From NCBI GenBank assembly GCA_002682825.1, contig NOKP01000004.1, positions 327,711 to 391,710 of the forward strand: a stretch of DNA of 64,000 bases, read 5' to 3'. A model generated the notes under the pieces. The model searched no databases. It saw only the letters and a list, made by a program, of their open reading frames with translations, and was not told the DNA's origin. The translations under genes and the position numbers were made by a program. The DNA is from Neonectria sp. B-13. Taxonomy: Eukaryota; Ascomycota; Sordariomycetes; Hypocreales; Nectriaceae. Shown in pieces: positions 1-9,432 of this stretch; the stretch's first letter is position 1, and each line of letters begins with the position of its first letter.

Positions 1-1701
1 CCACTAACGAGGCACCCAGGTACCAAGGAACAGATGTGGCCAAGCAAACTAAGTCCTCCATCACAAAACTGCAGCGGAACCCTCTGGATGAGCGACCCCA
101 GGTGCCTATCAAACGGCTATTTCTCCATCTTGGAAACATTCCGAACTCGCAAAGGAGGTGTCAAAGATGGCGTGGTGTCTTTTGAACTGCAGGGTCGCGA
201 CGTTCGCAAGACTGTTCACGCCCGTGTTCGCGTTCCGGGTATAGCTGCCATCGAAACCTGGGTCTATACGGCGCATACACCCACTGCAATCATGCAAGCC
301 GCAACATTCGCCTTATGGGCCAATGCTCTGGCCTATCTGAGGCGAACGGCCCGTTCAACCAGTCATCCCAATCCAAACACACTCGGATATGCCGCAAGTC
401 GTGTTGCCACGGTAAAAACCGAGCTGCCGGCAGTGAGAGTTGTCTGTAACGACCAAGTCTTCTCGATTGCACCTACAGATACTTTCATAGGTGCAAACTT
501 CCCAGCGCTTCCCGAATATCACTTGCGGTGGTTTCCTGATCCGACAACCCCCGATAACAATGTGCAGTATTTCCAAGTGATTGATGTCACGGAAACCGCC
601 CGCAGCAAGATGAACGAAGGCTCGAACGGGACAATTCTAGTGACCCCTATCCAGCTTCAGCCATCTTTCAACCAGTCCAGCTCATTCGGAGTCTTTCTTT
701 TGAGCCCTGGCAATGTGAACAATACTTGGAGCCTGCAAGCTTGCACCATCGACCCAAGGTGGGCAAGCGGAAATACCATCATTGATGAGAACGTTCGGAC
801 CGCACGATACGACTTTGCTGCAGACCAAGGACGCTCGCTGATCGATAGCGAGCTCAAAACAGTTGAATTTGGATGGGGAGGTTTCGCGCCACCGAATGAC
901 GCGACCTGGCGGCGTATTGAAATCTCGAACGAGTGGTTTGACAGCCTCGGGTCAAAGACACCAGTGGATGTTCAATCTCAAGGAAACACCAATACATCTG
1001 CAGAAACCACGATCGAGAACATCCTAAACGTTGTTGCGCCTAACGGGCTGGGCGGCGACAGCGCCACGCTATTGCTGGAGTTTGCCCTTGCGGTGGTTGT
1101 CGTTGACGGCATTTCTCGCTCATCAAGTCACCAAACCAGCAACTACAGCGCGATGCTCGAGCCTGTAGTCTCAAGCCCATGGTCGGACCAATTAGCAAAA
1201 TACTTTGTGCGTCTTGGACACCCGAGAGAGGCTTTTCACCCGGAGAATGAGGACCGTCTGGCAAGGCTGACGATGCAAGTGACGCTCCACGGGTACGTAA
1301 TGGCGGCTGTGGGATGGTTTGACTTCTTCTGCATCTTCGTGCTTTTGGTGCATGCACTGATTGCAATTGTACACACCGTCTGGGTTCTTTGGTGGCGAAG
1401 AACCAGCGATGCGTGGGAGAGTATCACGGAGCTCCTTGCTTTGAGTCTGAATTCGGAACGTCCGGGGCATACAACCGAGGATGGCTTTAACAATACATCG
1501 GCCGGGGTGAGGACTTGGGTCCCTATCAGGCAGCTTGGCTGGGTTGAAGCATCAGGTCCGAAAGCTGTTTCAACCGCGACTGGTGTTGGTGATAGACCTG
1601 AGCAGTTGCAGCTGAGATTTGGCAGAGGGCGCCATGTGGCAGGTTCTGGCAAGGATCCCGACTTTCAGGTACAGGCAGACGCCGCATATGGAAAATCGTA
1701 G
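1..1701 (+). CDS. Fungal membrane protein of unknown function, 5' end outside the window
   Basis: The reading frame is open from the first base of the window, so the true start lies upstream; the first in-frame ATG is at 34. The visible 566 codons hold an N-glycosylation-rich soluble part with many N-x-S/T sites, then a hydrophobic stretch (LLEFALAVVVVDGI, near nt 1069-1110) and a clear transmembrane helix (FFCIFVLLVHALIAIVHTVW, nt 1324-1383). A basic, low-complexity C-terminal tail follows. Topology therefore suggests a large extracellular or lumenal domain and a cytoplasmic tail. The architecture, including a tail around WVPIRQLGW, resembles a widespread group of uncharacterised ascomycete membrane proteins, but I cannot name a family. 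No introns are needed in the visible part. Function unknown. Confidence 0.75.
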   Translation, partial: PLTRHPGTKEQMWPSKLSPPSQNCSGTLWMSDPRCLSNGYFSILETFRTRKGGVKDGVVSFELQGRDVRKTVHARVRVPGIAAIETWVYTAHTPTAIMQAATFALWANALAYLRRTARSTSHPNPNTLGYAASRVATVKTELPAVRVVCNDQVFSIAPTDTFIGANFPALPEYHLRWFPDPTTPDNNVQYFQVIDVTETARSKMNEGSNGTILVTPIQLQPSFNQSSSFGVFLLSPGNVNNTWSLQACTIDPRWASGNTIIDENVRTARYDFAADQGRSLIDSELKTVEFGWGGFAPPNDATWRRIEISNEWFDSLGSKTPVDVQSQGNTNTSAETTIENILNVVAPNGLGGDSATLLLEFALAVVVVDGISRSSSHQTSNYSAMLEPVVSSPWSDQLAKYFVRLGHPREAFHPENEDRLARLTMQVTLHGYVMAAVGWFDFFCIFVLLVHALIAIVHTVWVLWWRRTSDAWESITELLALSLNSERPGHTTEDGFNNTSAGVRTWVPIRQLGWVEASGPKAVSTATGVGDRPEQLQLRFGRGRHVAGSGKDPDFQVQADAAYGKS

Positions 1702-2247
1702 TATAATGTAGTTGTATCATACCTTGTGCTTTAGCCGTTAAGCCATGTACTTTATTCGTGGCATTAGCACAAGCTGTGAAGCTGTGCGTGCTTCAAGCAA
1801 GACTCGCCCATACGTACTTGTAACTAGTGTCTAGCTTCTTTCAACGACCCTGACGCTACGCAATAAGCTTGCTTACCGTACGGCTCCTTCGAGTACGCCA
1901 CCACTTCAACTTTCCTCAAACGAGCATAGGCAAACATCATTCAGAACCTGGTTTCGCTTCTTCCAGCCGAGATCCGGACGCCCACTCAACGCCACAAGCA
2001 TTGAACCACCAATCATCGAGCCGCAAAAGACAGCTGGTGGCATTAGTGCTAGGCTACTGGCAATAGTTTATCGTTAGATTGTAAGCTAAGCCAGTTTGCG
2101 AAACGAACCTCGTATTAGTCGCCGTAGAACGTGCGATCTGCCGCTGCTCAGGGGAATAAAAACAACACAGTCCCACAACCGTCCACGAGAGTCTTTGCTC
2201 CTTGCGCGTGGCTTTTCGACCTCAGTCAATACATTCACTCCGCCAAA
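1702..2247. other. Intergenic, 5' region of the secreted-protein gene
   Basis: No supportable gene. The reading frames here are short and lack coding character. It presumably holds the 3' end of the upstream gene and the promoter and leader of the gene starting at 2248. Confidence 0.5.
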
Positions 2248-2829
2248 ATGGCTCGCCGTCTCGTACATTCGCTTTTGCTCACAGCCCTCATCGGCTCGCT
2301 CGGTGCTGTCGCTGGCCCTTGCCTCCCACCAATCGACAACGAGAGGCCCATCAAAGGAGGCGACTTTGAGGATGGCACCAACCCTTTCACTTACTCCAGT
2401 GACAATAAGGTCGGCGGATCCATCGTCGACGGCGGCTTCGAGTCCGACAAGAAATTCTACTCCTTCACCATGATCGACAACAAGTTGCTCGAGATGTACC
2501 AGGATATCAGAACTATTCCTGGGACGAACTACTACTGCACCTACCACTGGTACTTTGACACCTACTACGAGACGGTGTACTCCAATGGCCGACATTATGT
2601 GCCATATCTCCGCATATACCAGAACTACGACTCTGACCCCATTGGCAATCGCTATCCGACTGGGCCCGGTCAGACTGGACATTGGCTGGTTGGTAACTTC
2701 GAGTTCACATCATCGGCGACTGGTCTCGACCGCATCTGGTTTGATGCTGCTAGCCCGCAACCTATTGCTGGCCCGACTGGCGGAGAGAATAACCTATCTC
2801 TTGACCAGATTAGCTGCCAGATCGTTTAG
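2248..2829 (+). CDS. Small secreted protein, beta-rich, possibly carbohydrate-binding-like fold
   Basis: Single-exon gene of 193 codons. The ATG at 2248 sits in a good fungal context (CCAAAATGG) and is followed by a classical signal peptide (MARRLVHSLLLTALIGSLGA, cleavage expected near VAG/PC). An in-frame extension reaches up to 2131 but would bury the signal peptide, so the inner ATG is preferred. The mature protein starts GPCLPP and has few cysteines. It carries a GGDFEDG...FTYSS pattern followed by alternating aromatic strands (YYCTYHWYF, YLRIYQNY), as in fungal secreted proteins with a CenC-type or galactose-binding-like jelly roll; that fold call is inference from pattern only. Likely an extracellular or wall-associated protein. 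Family unconfirmed. Confidence 0.7.
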   Translation: MARRLVHSLLLTALIGSLGAVAGPCLPPIDNERPIKGGDFEDGTNPFTYSSDNKVGGSIVDGGFESDKKFYSFTMIDNKLLEMYQDIRTIPGTNYYCTYHWYFDTYYETVYSNGRHYVPYLRIYQNYDSDPIGNRYPTGPGQTGHWLVGNFEFTSSATGLDRIWFDAASPQPIAGPTGGENNLSLDQISCQIV

Positions 2830-5192
2830 TCCTGTATAATAGCCTTAGTGTCTTCGTAATCACAGCTTGCGAAACATGCTTGAGGACTCTGTGTACATGA
2901 GCTACCAATACATACTTTATTTAATGAGCGTCATGCACGCACAGGTCACGATCGGATATGTGGTACTCTCTATGAATGTCGCCTTGTTTTGTTGACAAGA
3001 CGACCTACATATTTCAGTTTAATACAAGCAGTGCGTCTCACAACCAGTATTCTACATGTCGGCGTTGATAAGAACTAATCATGTCCAGCTGGTTCCACTG
3101 CCTCGATTTTTGCTAGTATTTTACTGTACTGATTATTATTGTAATTGACATTGAGCGTAGGCCAAACATTCCCAGCCAATGCCATCCAGTCGAACGCAAC
3201 ACTCTTGCAAAGGCAGCTCCATACTCCCTTGACAAATTCAACAGAACAGAGGCTTTCTCCGCGGAAATACTCTGGCTATCTCCGCAGGGAAAGGGATCTA
3301 ATTCTTCGCCCAGGTGATAGGCGGACGGGATGTTTGCCAATCAGCATGATGGAGCTCCGGGGCTCTGGGGAAAGATTGGGCTTGCTACAAAAGACTAGAG
3401 AAAGACTTTGAGACTTCAGTAAAGCCTAAAGGGCGGGGGAGAGTGCATAAAGATGGGGTCTTGGCGGAGAAGCTTGGGGATTCTTGGCGGTCTGGGGTCA
3501 TGGGGGAACGAGAGATTTCCCTGGGGTTGCTTTGGGGCTTAGATCTCCGTCTTGGTAATGATCTGAGGGGTGCTTCACGTTAGAGGTCTGGGCAAAGCTG
3601 CATCTATTGGGAGGAGATGGACACAACCTCGGCCCTCGGGTATAGTTGATGCCTCGAGCGCCTCGAGCGGGTAGAGTGTCCAAGCGTATCTAGTGGTGTG
3701 AGTTCTCTGTCGCCTAACGGCCCATGTTTGAAGATGAGCCTCCGGACTGGGTTCTCTAAGTTGGGGTAGGTTGATGAGGGATCCCAGATGAGATTGCTTC
3801 AGCTAGTCTGGGGTTGCGTGATGAATGCATCTCTGTGCAAGGACAAGGACTAGCATTCCGCCTCTACACGTGGAGTTCCCTACCATGCAAGCCGAACCGG
3901 CGGCCCCCTCTGATCTACACGTGGAATTTACGATTACCGTTGTCATGCAAGCCTACACGTGGAGTGATCAAAGACTTGGGCCAACCAGCGCCGTGTTCTC
4001 GCCCCCTACCACGCGAGGCGGTGCACGATGAACGCAGTTATGGCATCATTGATCAACACGGTGTGTGAGTGCAAGTGAGACGACTAACAGTGAGGCTGCT
4101 TCCCTTCGGCCGGCACTAAAATCTGTGAATGAAATGCTATCAAGACACGTGTCTTGCCGCCCAGGCCAAGGCCAAGATGCAACTCCTTGGTAGTGTTGGA
4201 GAGTCACGGTGCCGCCGCGAGCATATAGACATGGGGTGCGCTTGGCGCGCTTGGCAGGCGAAGACTTGAGCTCAAGCTTGCCAACCTTTGTTGTGTGGTT
4301 CGCTGGGCTCGTCACACTGCGCGAAATACCGCATAGCGACTCGATATATGGTAATGATATGCTCTTGGCTTTTCTTGGGAATCTGACCTTGCAAATTTGT
4401 CATCTCGCTGCTATGTGGTCCTGACCGCAACTGGATGCATAACCGAGATAACGGCACGAGTGTACCATTGTTCTTTTCTCAACACCCACAAAACATGCAG
4501 AAATATTGCTCTCGTCTATACATACTTACACATTACATGCAGCAGATGAAATTACAAACTCAGGATACTATCCTTCAACTGATGGTGGAACGACACTAAG
4601 CAGAGTCAACCAGCACGGTCCGGCTTCGCTTCACATTGCCCCCATGGGGAAAATCCAACGGCAGATCCATCAAAGAGCACAGCAGATCTTTGCATGCGGG
4701 GAAAGAGATTACACCGCGGGGAATAGCTAAGAGATATCACAGATCATTCAAAGATGTTCATAAGCAAGGCAGAGGACTGAGATGACACGACTGTTAGTCT
4801 TGGCATATCTTAGCCCTCTTGGCATGCGGGGGAAATGATTGCACGCGAGGAGGGATGGAACAAAGATGATGTCGTAGATGGACAGAAGGAAGTCTTTCGA
4901 GTGGCTGGGTCTGGGGATGATCGCAGAGGGACAGAATGAGAGAGCCAAGAGCCCATGTTGGTGATGATCTTCGTTTCCACCGTTTCCTGGGCAAGCTTAT
5001 TTTATGAATAAATCTAAAGCTTTTCCATCGCCCTCTTCCTTTTTGCCAGTCATCACTTCACCCTCTAAACTCCGTTGGAGCTTTCTAGCTCCCCTACCTC
5101 CAATACTCATCTAGCCCCTGAGCATATGCTCCATCAACATCAACTCCCCCTCCACCACGCAACGCTTTCTGAGCCCCTCAAACTCAGCAACC
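2830..5192. other. Intergenic, no gene seen
   Basis: About 2.4 kb with only short open frames of no recognisable product on either strand. It contains the CACGTG-bearing repeat cluster at 3864-3963. The last few hundred bases are CT-rich and probably form the promoter and leader of the transporter at 5193. Confidence 0.5.
3864..3963. repeat. Three copies of an 11-bp CACGTG element with two interspersed 10-mers
   Basis: CTACACGTGGA occurs exactly at 3864-3874, 3915-3925 and 3953-3963. CATGCAAGCC occurs at 3884-3893 and 3944-3953. The first two units share the order CTACACGTGGA - spacer - CATGCAAGCC, so this looks like a partly degenerate tandem duplication. CACGTG is the core bound by bHLH regulators (Pho4/Cbf1 type in yeasts). 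Whether it works as an operator here is unknown. The nearest downstream gene starts about 1.2 kb away. Confidence 0.55.
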
Positions 5193-6875
5193 ATGACAAA
5201 AGAGTCAACCTCCCCAATCCAAGACGAGGCCGTCGTCGCCCATGAACAGCCTAGACCCAAGGACTGGGACTCCTCTTCCTGCAAGGTCGAGGGCGTCGAG
5301 GAGGCGCGTGGCAGTACAAACGAGTATGTCGACAAGGCGGCTGAACGGGCCGTTTTGAGAAAGCTGGACTACCGCATCATTCCCATGGTTATGTGGGTGT
5401 ATCTGATGAACATGATGGATCGAGGTAAGCTTCTACTCTTGTGTCTGGCGAAGACCCGAGGCACTTGGCCAGATAGTTGTTTCTGCACTTTTATGATAGA
5501 CGACACCGCTGACACCCGCGTCTAGTAAACATTGGCAACGCGCGTCTGTTCAACATGGAAAACGATCTGGGCATGAAGGGCTCGGATTTCCAGCTTACCG
5601 TTTCAGTCCTCTTCGTCACCTACTGTGTAAGTCATTCTTCCCTTACTAGTTGGAGAACGCCATACTAACAATGAACCTCAGCTTTTCGAGGCTCCCTCCA
5701 ACCTGATCATCAAGCGCCTCCAGCCATCTCGCTACCTCGCCGGCCTTACCCTTGCCTGGGGAATCACGGCCACGTTCAGCGCTTGGGTGAATAGCACCGG
5801 CGCCCTCATCGCCTGTCGTCTGCTTCTGGGTCTCTGTGAGGCCGGCTTCTTCCCCGGTGTTGTCCTGTACCTGTCCATGTTCTACGGCCGCAGGAGTTTG
5901 GCTCTGCGCATCGCCTACTTCTTCTCGACCGCGGCCATGTCTGGTATCCTCGGTGGCCTCGTCGCCTACGGAATCAGCTTCATAGACGGCCACTTGGGTT
6001 GGCGCGCGTGGAGATGGATCATCCTCATCAACGGCATCCCCACCATCATCACTGGAGTCGTCATCCCGTTTGTGCTCCCCAACAGCCCCGAAACGGCCAA
6101 GTTCCTGACCGACGAGGACAAGGCCAACCTCGTCAAGATCCACGATGCTCAGGTCGGCAAGGCCCCTAACCTCCGCCACTTGATGTGGGACGACGTCAAG
6201 GACGGCATCAAGGACTGGACGACGTGGGCCTACTGCTTCGCCCTCTTTCCCCTACTTGCTATGCTCTACTCGTTTGTCGTCTTCCTTCCCACCATCATTC
6301 ACGGCATGGGAGAATGGTCGCCAGCTGAAGTCCAGGCAATGACGGTTCCTGTCTACACGGTCGGTGCTGTCGTCTATCTTGTCAGCGCCCGGCTCAGCGA
6401 TGCCACCCAGCGCCGAGGCTACTTCATCATGGGCTCCATTGTCTCATCCATTATTGGCTACGGTATGCTCATCTCAAACAAGGGCAACGGTGTGTCCTAC
6501 GCTGGCTGCTGCTTCGTCTCCATCGGCATCTTCGCCGGCGCCGGCATCTCGTTTGCCTGGGTCCCAACCAACAATCCTCGCTACGGAAAGCGTGCTTTAT
6601 CGACCGGGATGCATCTCACTGTTGGCAACTCGTCTGGTGTCGCTGCTCCCTTCCTTTTCGCGAGCAAGGACTCTCCTCGATTCGTCCCCGGCTACGCTGG
6701 TAGCATGGGCATGCTGGGTTTCTCCCTGGTCCTCAACATCATCCTTCACTTGCACTTCAAGAAACAGAACAAGCTCCGCGACGAAGGAAAGCAGGATTAC
6801 CTTATGGAAGGCAAGACTGAGTTGGAGATTGAGGCCATGGGTGAGAGGAGTCCTCGATTCCGCTTCGCTACCTAA
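5193..6875 (+). CDS. MFS transporter, anion:cation symporter (DAL5/TNA1-like) family
   Basis: Predicted plasma-membrane proton symporter for a small organic anion (allantoate, nicotinate and vitamin-type substrates are typical of this family; the substrate here cannot be read). Three exons: 5193-5424, 5526-5626, 5682-6875, giving 508 aa. Introns have GTAAGC/TAG and GTAAGT/CAG ends, the second with a CTAAC branch point. After a cytoplasmic N-tail comes the family signature RKLDYRIIPMVMWVYLMNMMDR, whose reading frame continues as VNIGNARL only when the first intron is removed. Further marks are FEAPSNLIIKRL, the loop RLLLGLCEAGFFPG and FYGRR. The C-terminal tail (EIEAMGERSPRFRFAT) is also typical. 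About 12 TM segments. Flanked by a secreted-protein gene and a helicase relic, so the neighbourhood gives no substrate hint. Confidence 0.92.
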
Positions 6876-7578
6876 AGGAGGAAATATTTGGTCACTTGTC
6901 GACTTGTTGTACAAGCCCTGTCAAGTGGCTTTCTCTTTCCGTTTACAGAGACATTCGCGGGAAAGGAGAAGTCCATCCAAGGGGCTTTCAGAGGGATATG
7001 ATGCTACTTAATGCTTCTTGGCTCTTCACATGGTCGACAGTCGATGTTGAAGCTAGTATCTTTGCGTACTATGAGAAGATTGAATTGATATAAATGTTCT
7101 TCTATCTAATATTACTGCTCGTTATCGTGACCGTGTAGCTGCTCTCAACCAGAATCTCTCTGAAGTTTCCCAGGCACTGATCTCAACAGCGGTGACATCA
7201 TTCTCAATGTTTGTGGTAAACCTCTTGGCAAAAGAGAGAACATACCTATCAGCAGTTGAGCCTATGGTTCCACGAAAGCAGCACCAACAATAAGGCATTG
7301 GCAGGGTACATTCGGCGAGCCTATTGGCTCCCAACAAATCAACAAAATGCGCCTTAACTGACCTCATAGATGTAATGAAGTCTGTCCTCAGCACCTACTT
7401 CCACATCCGTAAGGAAATACAACGTCATTATCATATTAGGATCATTATAACTACGGGTTGAAGCTAAGATTATTGCTCAGCCATTCTTGACTTGCCGCCC
7501 CGTCACACGACCACGACCACACACTATTCAGCTGCTGGTAAGTAACAAAAACGCCCGCAACAGAAGTATCGAGACTAG
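6876..7578. other. Intergenic, no gene seen
   Basis: About 700 bp between the transporter stop and the open helicase frame. No recognisable coding segment. AT-rich patches around 7080-7140 and 7420-7450 look like ordinary 3'/5' flanks. Confidence 0.45.
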
Positions 7579-9051
7579 GTGATATTCAGGCTAGCATTGA
7601 CAATATTGACAATAAACCAGTTCCAGGTCTCTTGCCTTCGCAGCTCTTCTCGCTTCTTCACGCACAGTCATGACCTGCTTCGACGGCGAGCGAAGCCTTC
7701 ATTTACCCCATCCTATGAACAACGGAAGGTTGTAAGACTCTGCTCTGTGCAGAATGTTGTGGTGTCGGCGCGGCCAGGATCGGGCAAAACGGCTACGGCA
7801 GAAGCTATTGTGGCCGCCTATCCAGACAAGCGAGTAGTCGTACTCACCTACTCGAAGAAACTTCAACTTGAAACCCGTCGCCGGCTTCATATTTACTCAA
7901 ATTGCAAAGTTTTCACTTTCCACGCGATGGCCAGCTCACTTTTTGGAGTTGAGGTGAGCGACGACACTAAACTATCGGCGCAGAGAAAAAAGGTCTTAGG
8001 TTGCAATGAGCTTCCTCGATGGAGTTATGCGCACTTTGATATCATTGTGTTGGACGAATTTCAGGATTGCACCGAACTCATCTTTTGGCTAACCAATTGC
8101 TTCATCCGTGCCAACGAGCGGAAGGCAGGTCAACCTGCCCGGCTCGTCGTGCTCGGTGACGAGCGGCAATCCATCTACCGATACCTCGGTGCCGATCACC
8201 GCTACCTTACTCTGGCTCCTCAGATGCTGCGTCCTATTAGCCCCTACTCCTTCGCCAACGTTGCGTTGAGCCAAAGCTTTCGACTTTCGGATCAGACAGT
8301 TCGGTTCATCAACCATGTCTTTCTTGGTGGCGAACCGTACATCACTAGCTCAAAACCCGGTCTCAAACCAATCGTCCTGAGATGCGACCCTCGTTACAGC
8401 TCTGCCTTGGCCAAGAAGCTTTCAACCCTGATTAAGGACCACGGAGCCAAGAATACCGCAATTATAGCACCGTTCGTACGCAAAAATTGGCTCTTGCAAA
8501 AATTGTTCAACAAACTGTCCAAGGAATACCACGTGCCAATTGCTGTGTCAAACGACCACCAAGCGCCTCTGAATGGCGAGGTGATCGATGGAAAGATGTG
8601 TGTTTCCACCATCCACCAGTTCAAAGGCAGCGAGCGTGATCTGATCATTCTCTTCGGCATGGACTCCTCTTATTTCGAGTATTTTGGCCGCAATCTTCCG
8701 GACGACAGCTGCCCTAACGCGGTTTTTGTGGCTCTTACACGTGCCGCGAAACAGCTCGTCTTACTCCACGATGAGGGCAAGAAGCTCATGCCTTTTGCAT
8801 CTGTGGAAGCTCTGTACGAAACAGCCAAGGTTGTTAACATGACAAGCAATCAAGCAAAAGTTGCACCGCCAGACGCACCTGGCCGGCCTTTGGAGCTTGG
8901 ACTTAATCTGCCGTCTTCAACCGGCGTCCGAGACATGACCCGACACATACGGGGCGAATCTCTCGCTGAAATCGTCAAGAGTTACCTGTGTACCCGACCA
9001 TCGACAACATTGACGGGGAGTCAAGAGATCGTCTATGCAGCACTGTTGTAA
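7579..9051 (+). CDS. Superfamily 1 (UvrD-like) DNA helicase, probably 5'- and 3'-incomplete
   Basis: Open frame of 490 codons with a full set of SF1 ATPase motifs: Q-like YEQRKVV, Walker A ARPGSGKTATAEA, motif Ia VLTYSKKLQLETRRR, Walker B LDEFQDCTE, motif III LVVLGDERQSIYRYLGAD, motif IV-like SQSFRLS, motif V STIHQFKGSERDLIILFG and motif VI VFVALTRAAKQL. It resembles stand-alone fungal UvrD/viral-type helicases, which usually run several hundred residues further into a nuclease-like C-terminal region; here the frame stops after TGSQEIVYAALL. There is no in-frame ATG between the preceding stop (7576) and Walker A, so either a 5' exon was missed or the gene is broken. The central ATPase is intact, which suggests recent damage or a spliced start. 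Function would be ATP-driven DNA unwinding; partners unknown. Confidence 0.7.
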   Translation: MIFRLALTILTINQFQVSCLRSSSRFFTHSHDLLRRRAKPSFTPSYEQRKVVRLCSVQNVVVSARPGSGKTATAEAIVAAYPDKRVVVLTYSKKLQLETRRRLHIYSNCKVFTFHAMASSLFGVEVSDDTKLSAQRKKVLGCNELPRWSYAHFDIIVLDEFQDCTELIFWLTNCFIRANERKAGQPARLVVLGDERQSIYRYLGADHRYLTLAPQMLRPISPYSFANVALSQSFRLSDQTVRFINHVFLGGEPYITSSKPGLKPIVLRCDPRYSSALAKKLSTLIKDHGAKNTAIIAPFVRKNWLLQKLFNKLSKEYHVPIAVSNDHQAPLNGEVIDGKMCVSTIHQFKGSERDLIILFGMDSSYFEYFGRNLPDDSCPNAVFVALTRAAKQLVLLHDEGKKLMPFASVEALYETAKVVNMTSNQAKVAPPDAPGRPLELGLNLPSSTGVRDMTRHIRGESLAEIVKSYLCTRPSTTLTGSQEIVYAALL

Positions 9052-9432
9052 ACTACTATCGGGGGTGCATGGGTCTGTTTTCAAGCTGCTCAAGGTCGAG
9101 ATCGATTCGAAGGGCGACCATGGCTGAATGTCGCTGCCATAGGCTGTCCTGGAGGGTGTCGCATTTCGAGATCAACATCGCTATTTTCGTCATAATCGTG
9201 ATATTGAGGGTTTTGATCTTCCGGATTCCTTCGACAATGATATTACCTTACTTAGCAGGGCCATAAGTTAACGAGCCTAGATCTTAGAGCTTACTACGAT
9301 AGAAGCCCTTTGCTGAGATCAGTCCCAATAGCAGGAAAAAGGCGCCACAGTCACGTTAATATAATGCAGCGCCGTGTAAGCTAGGTACTTACTTTAACTT
9401 CTATTGTTAGGTAAATACAGAAAACCTCGAGG
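9052..9432. other. Intergenic, possibly decayed C-terminal helicase sequence
   Basis: A short open frame continues from 8988 to 9266 but shows no recognisable helicase C-terminal motifs. The rest is AT-rich. This is the common 3' flank of the helicase and of the convergent ferric reductase gene. Confidence 0.35.

Noticed and set aside
5646..6179. 177-codon minus-strand frame
   Set aside because: Antisense to the MFS transporter; no family features.
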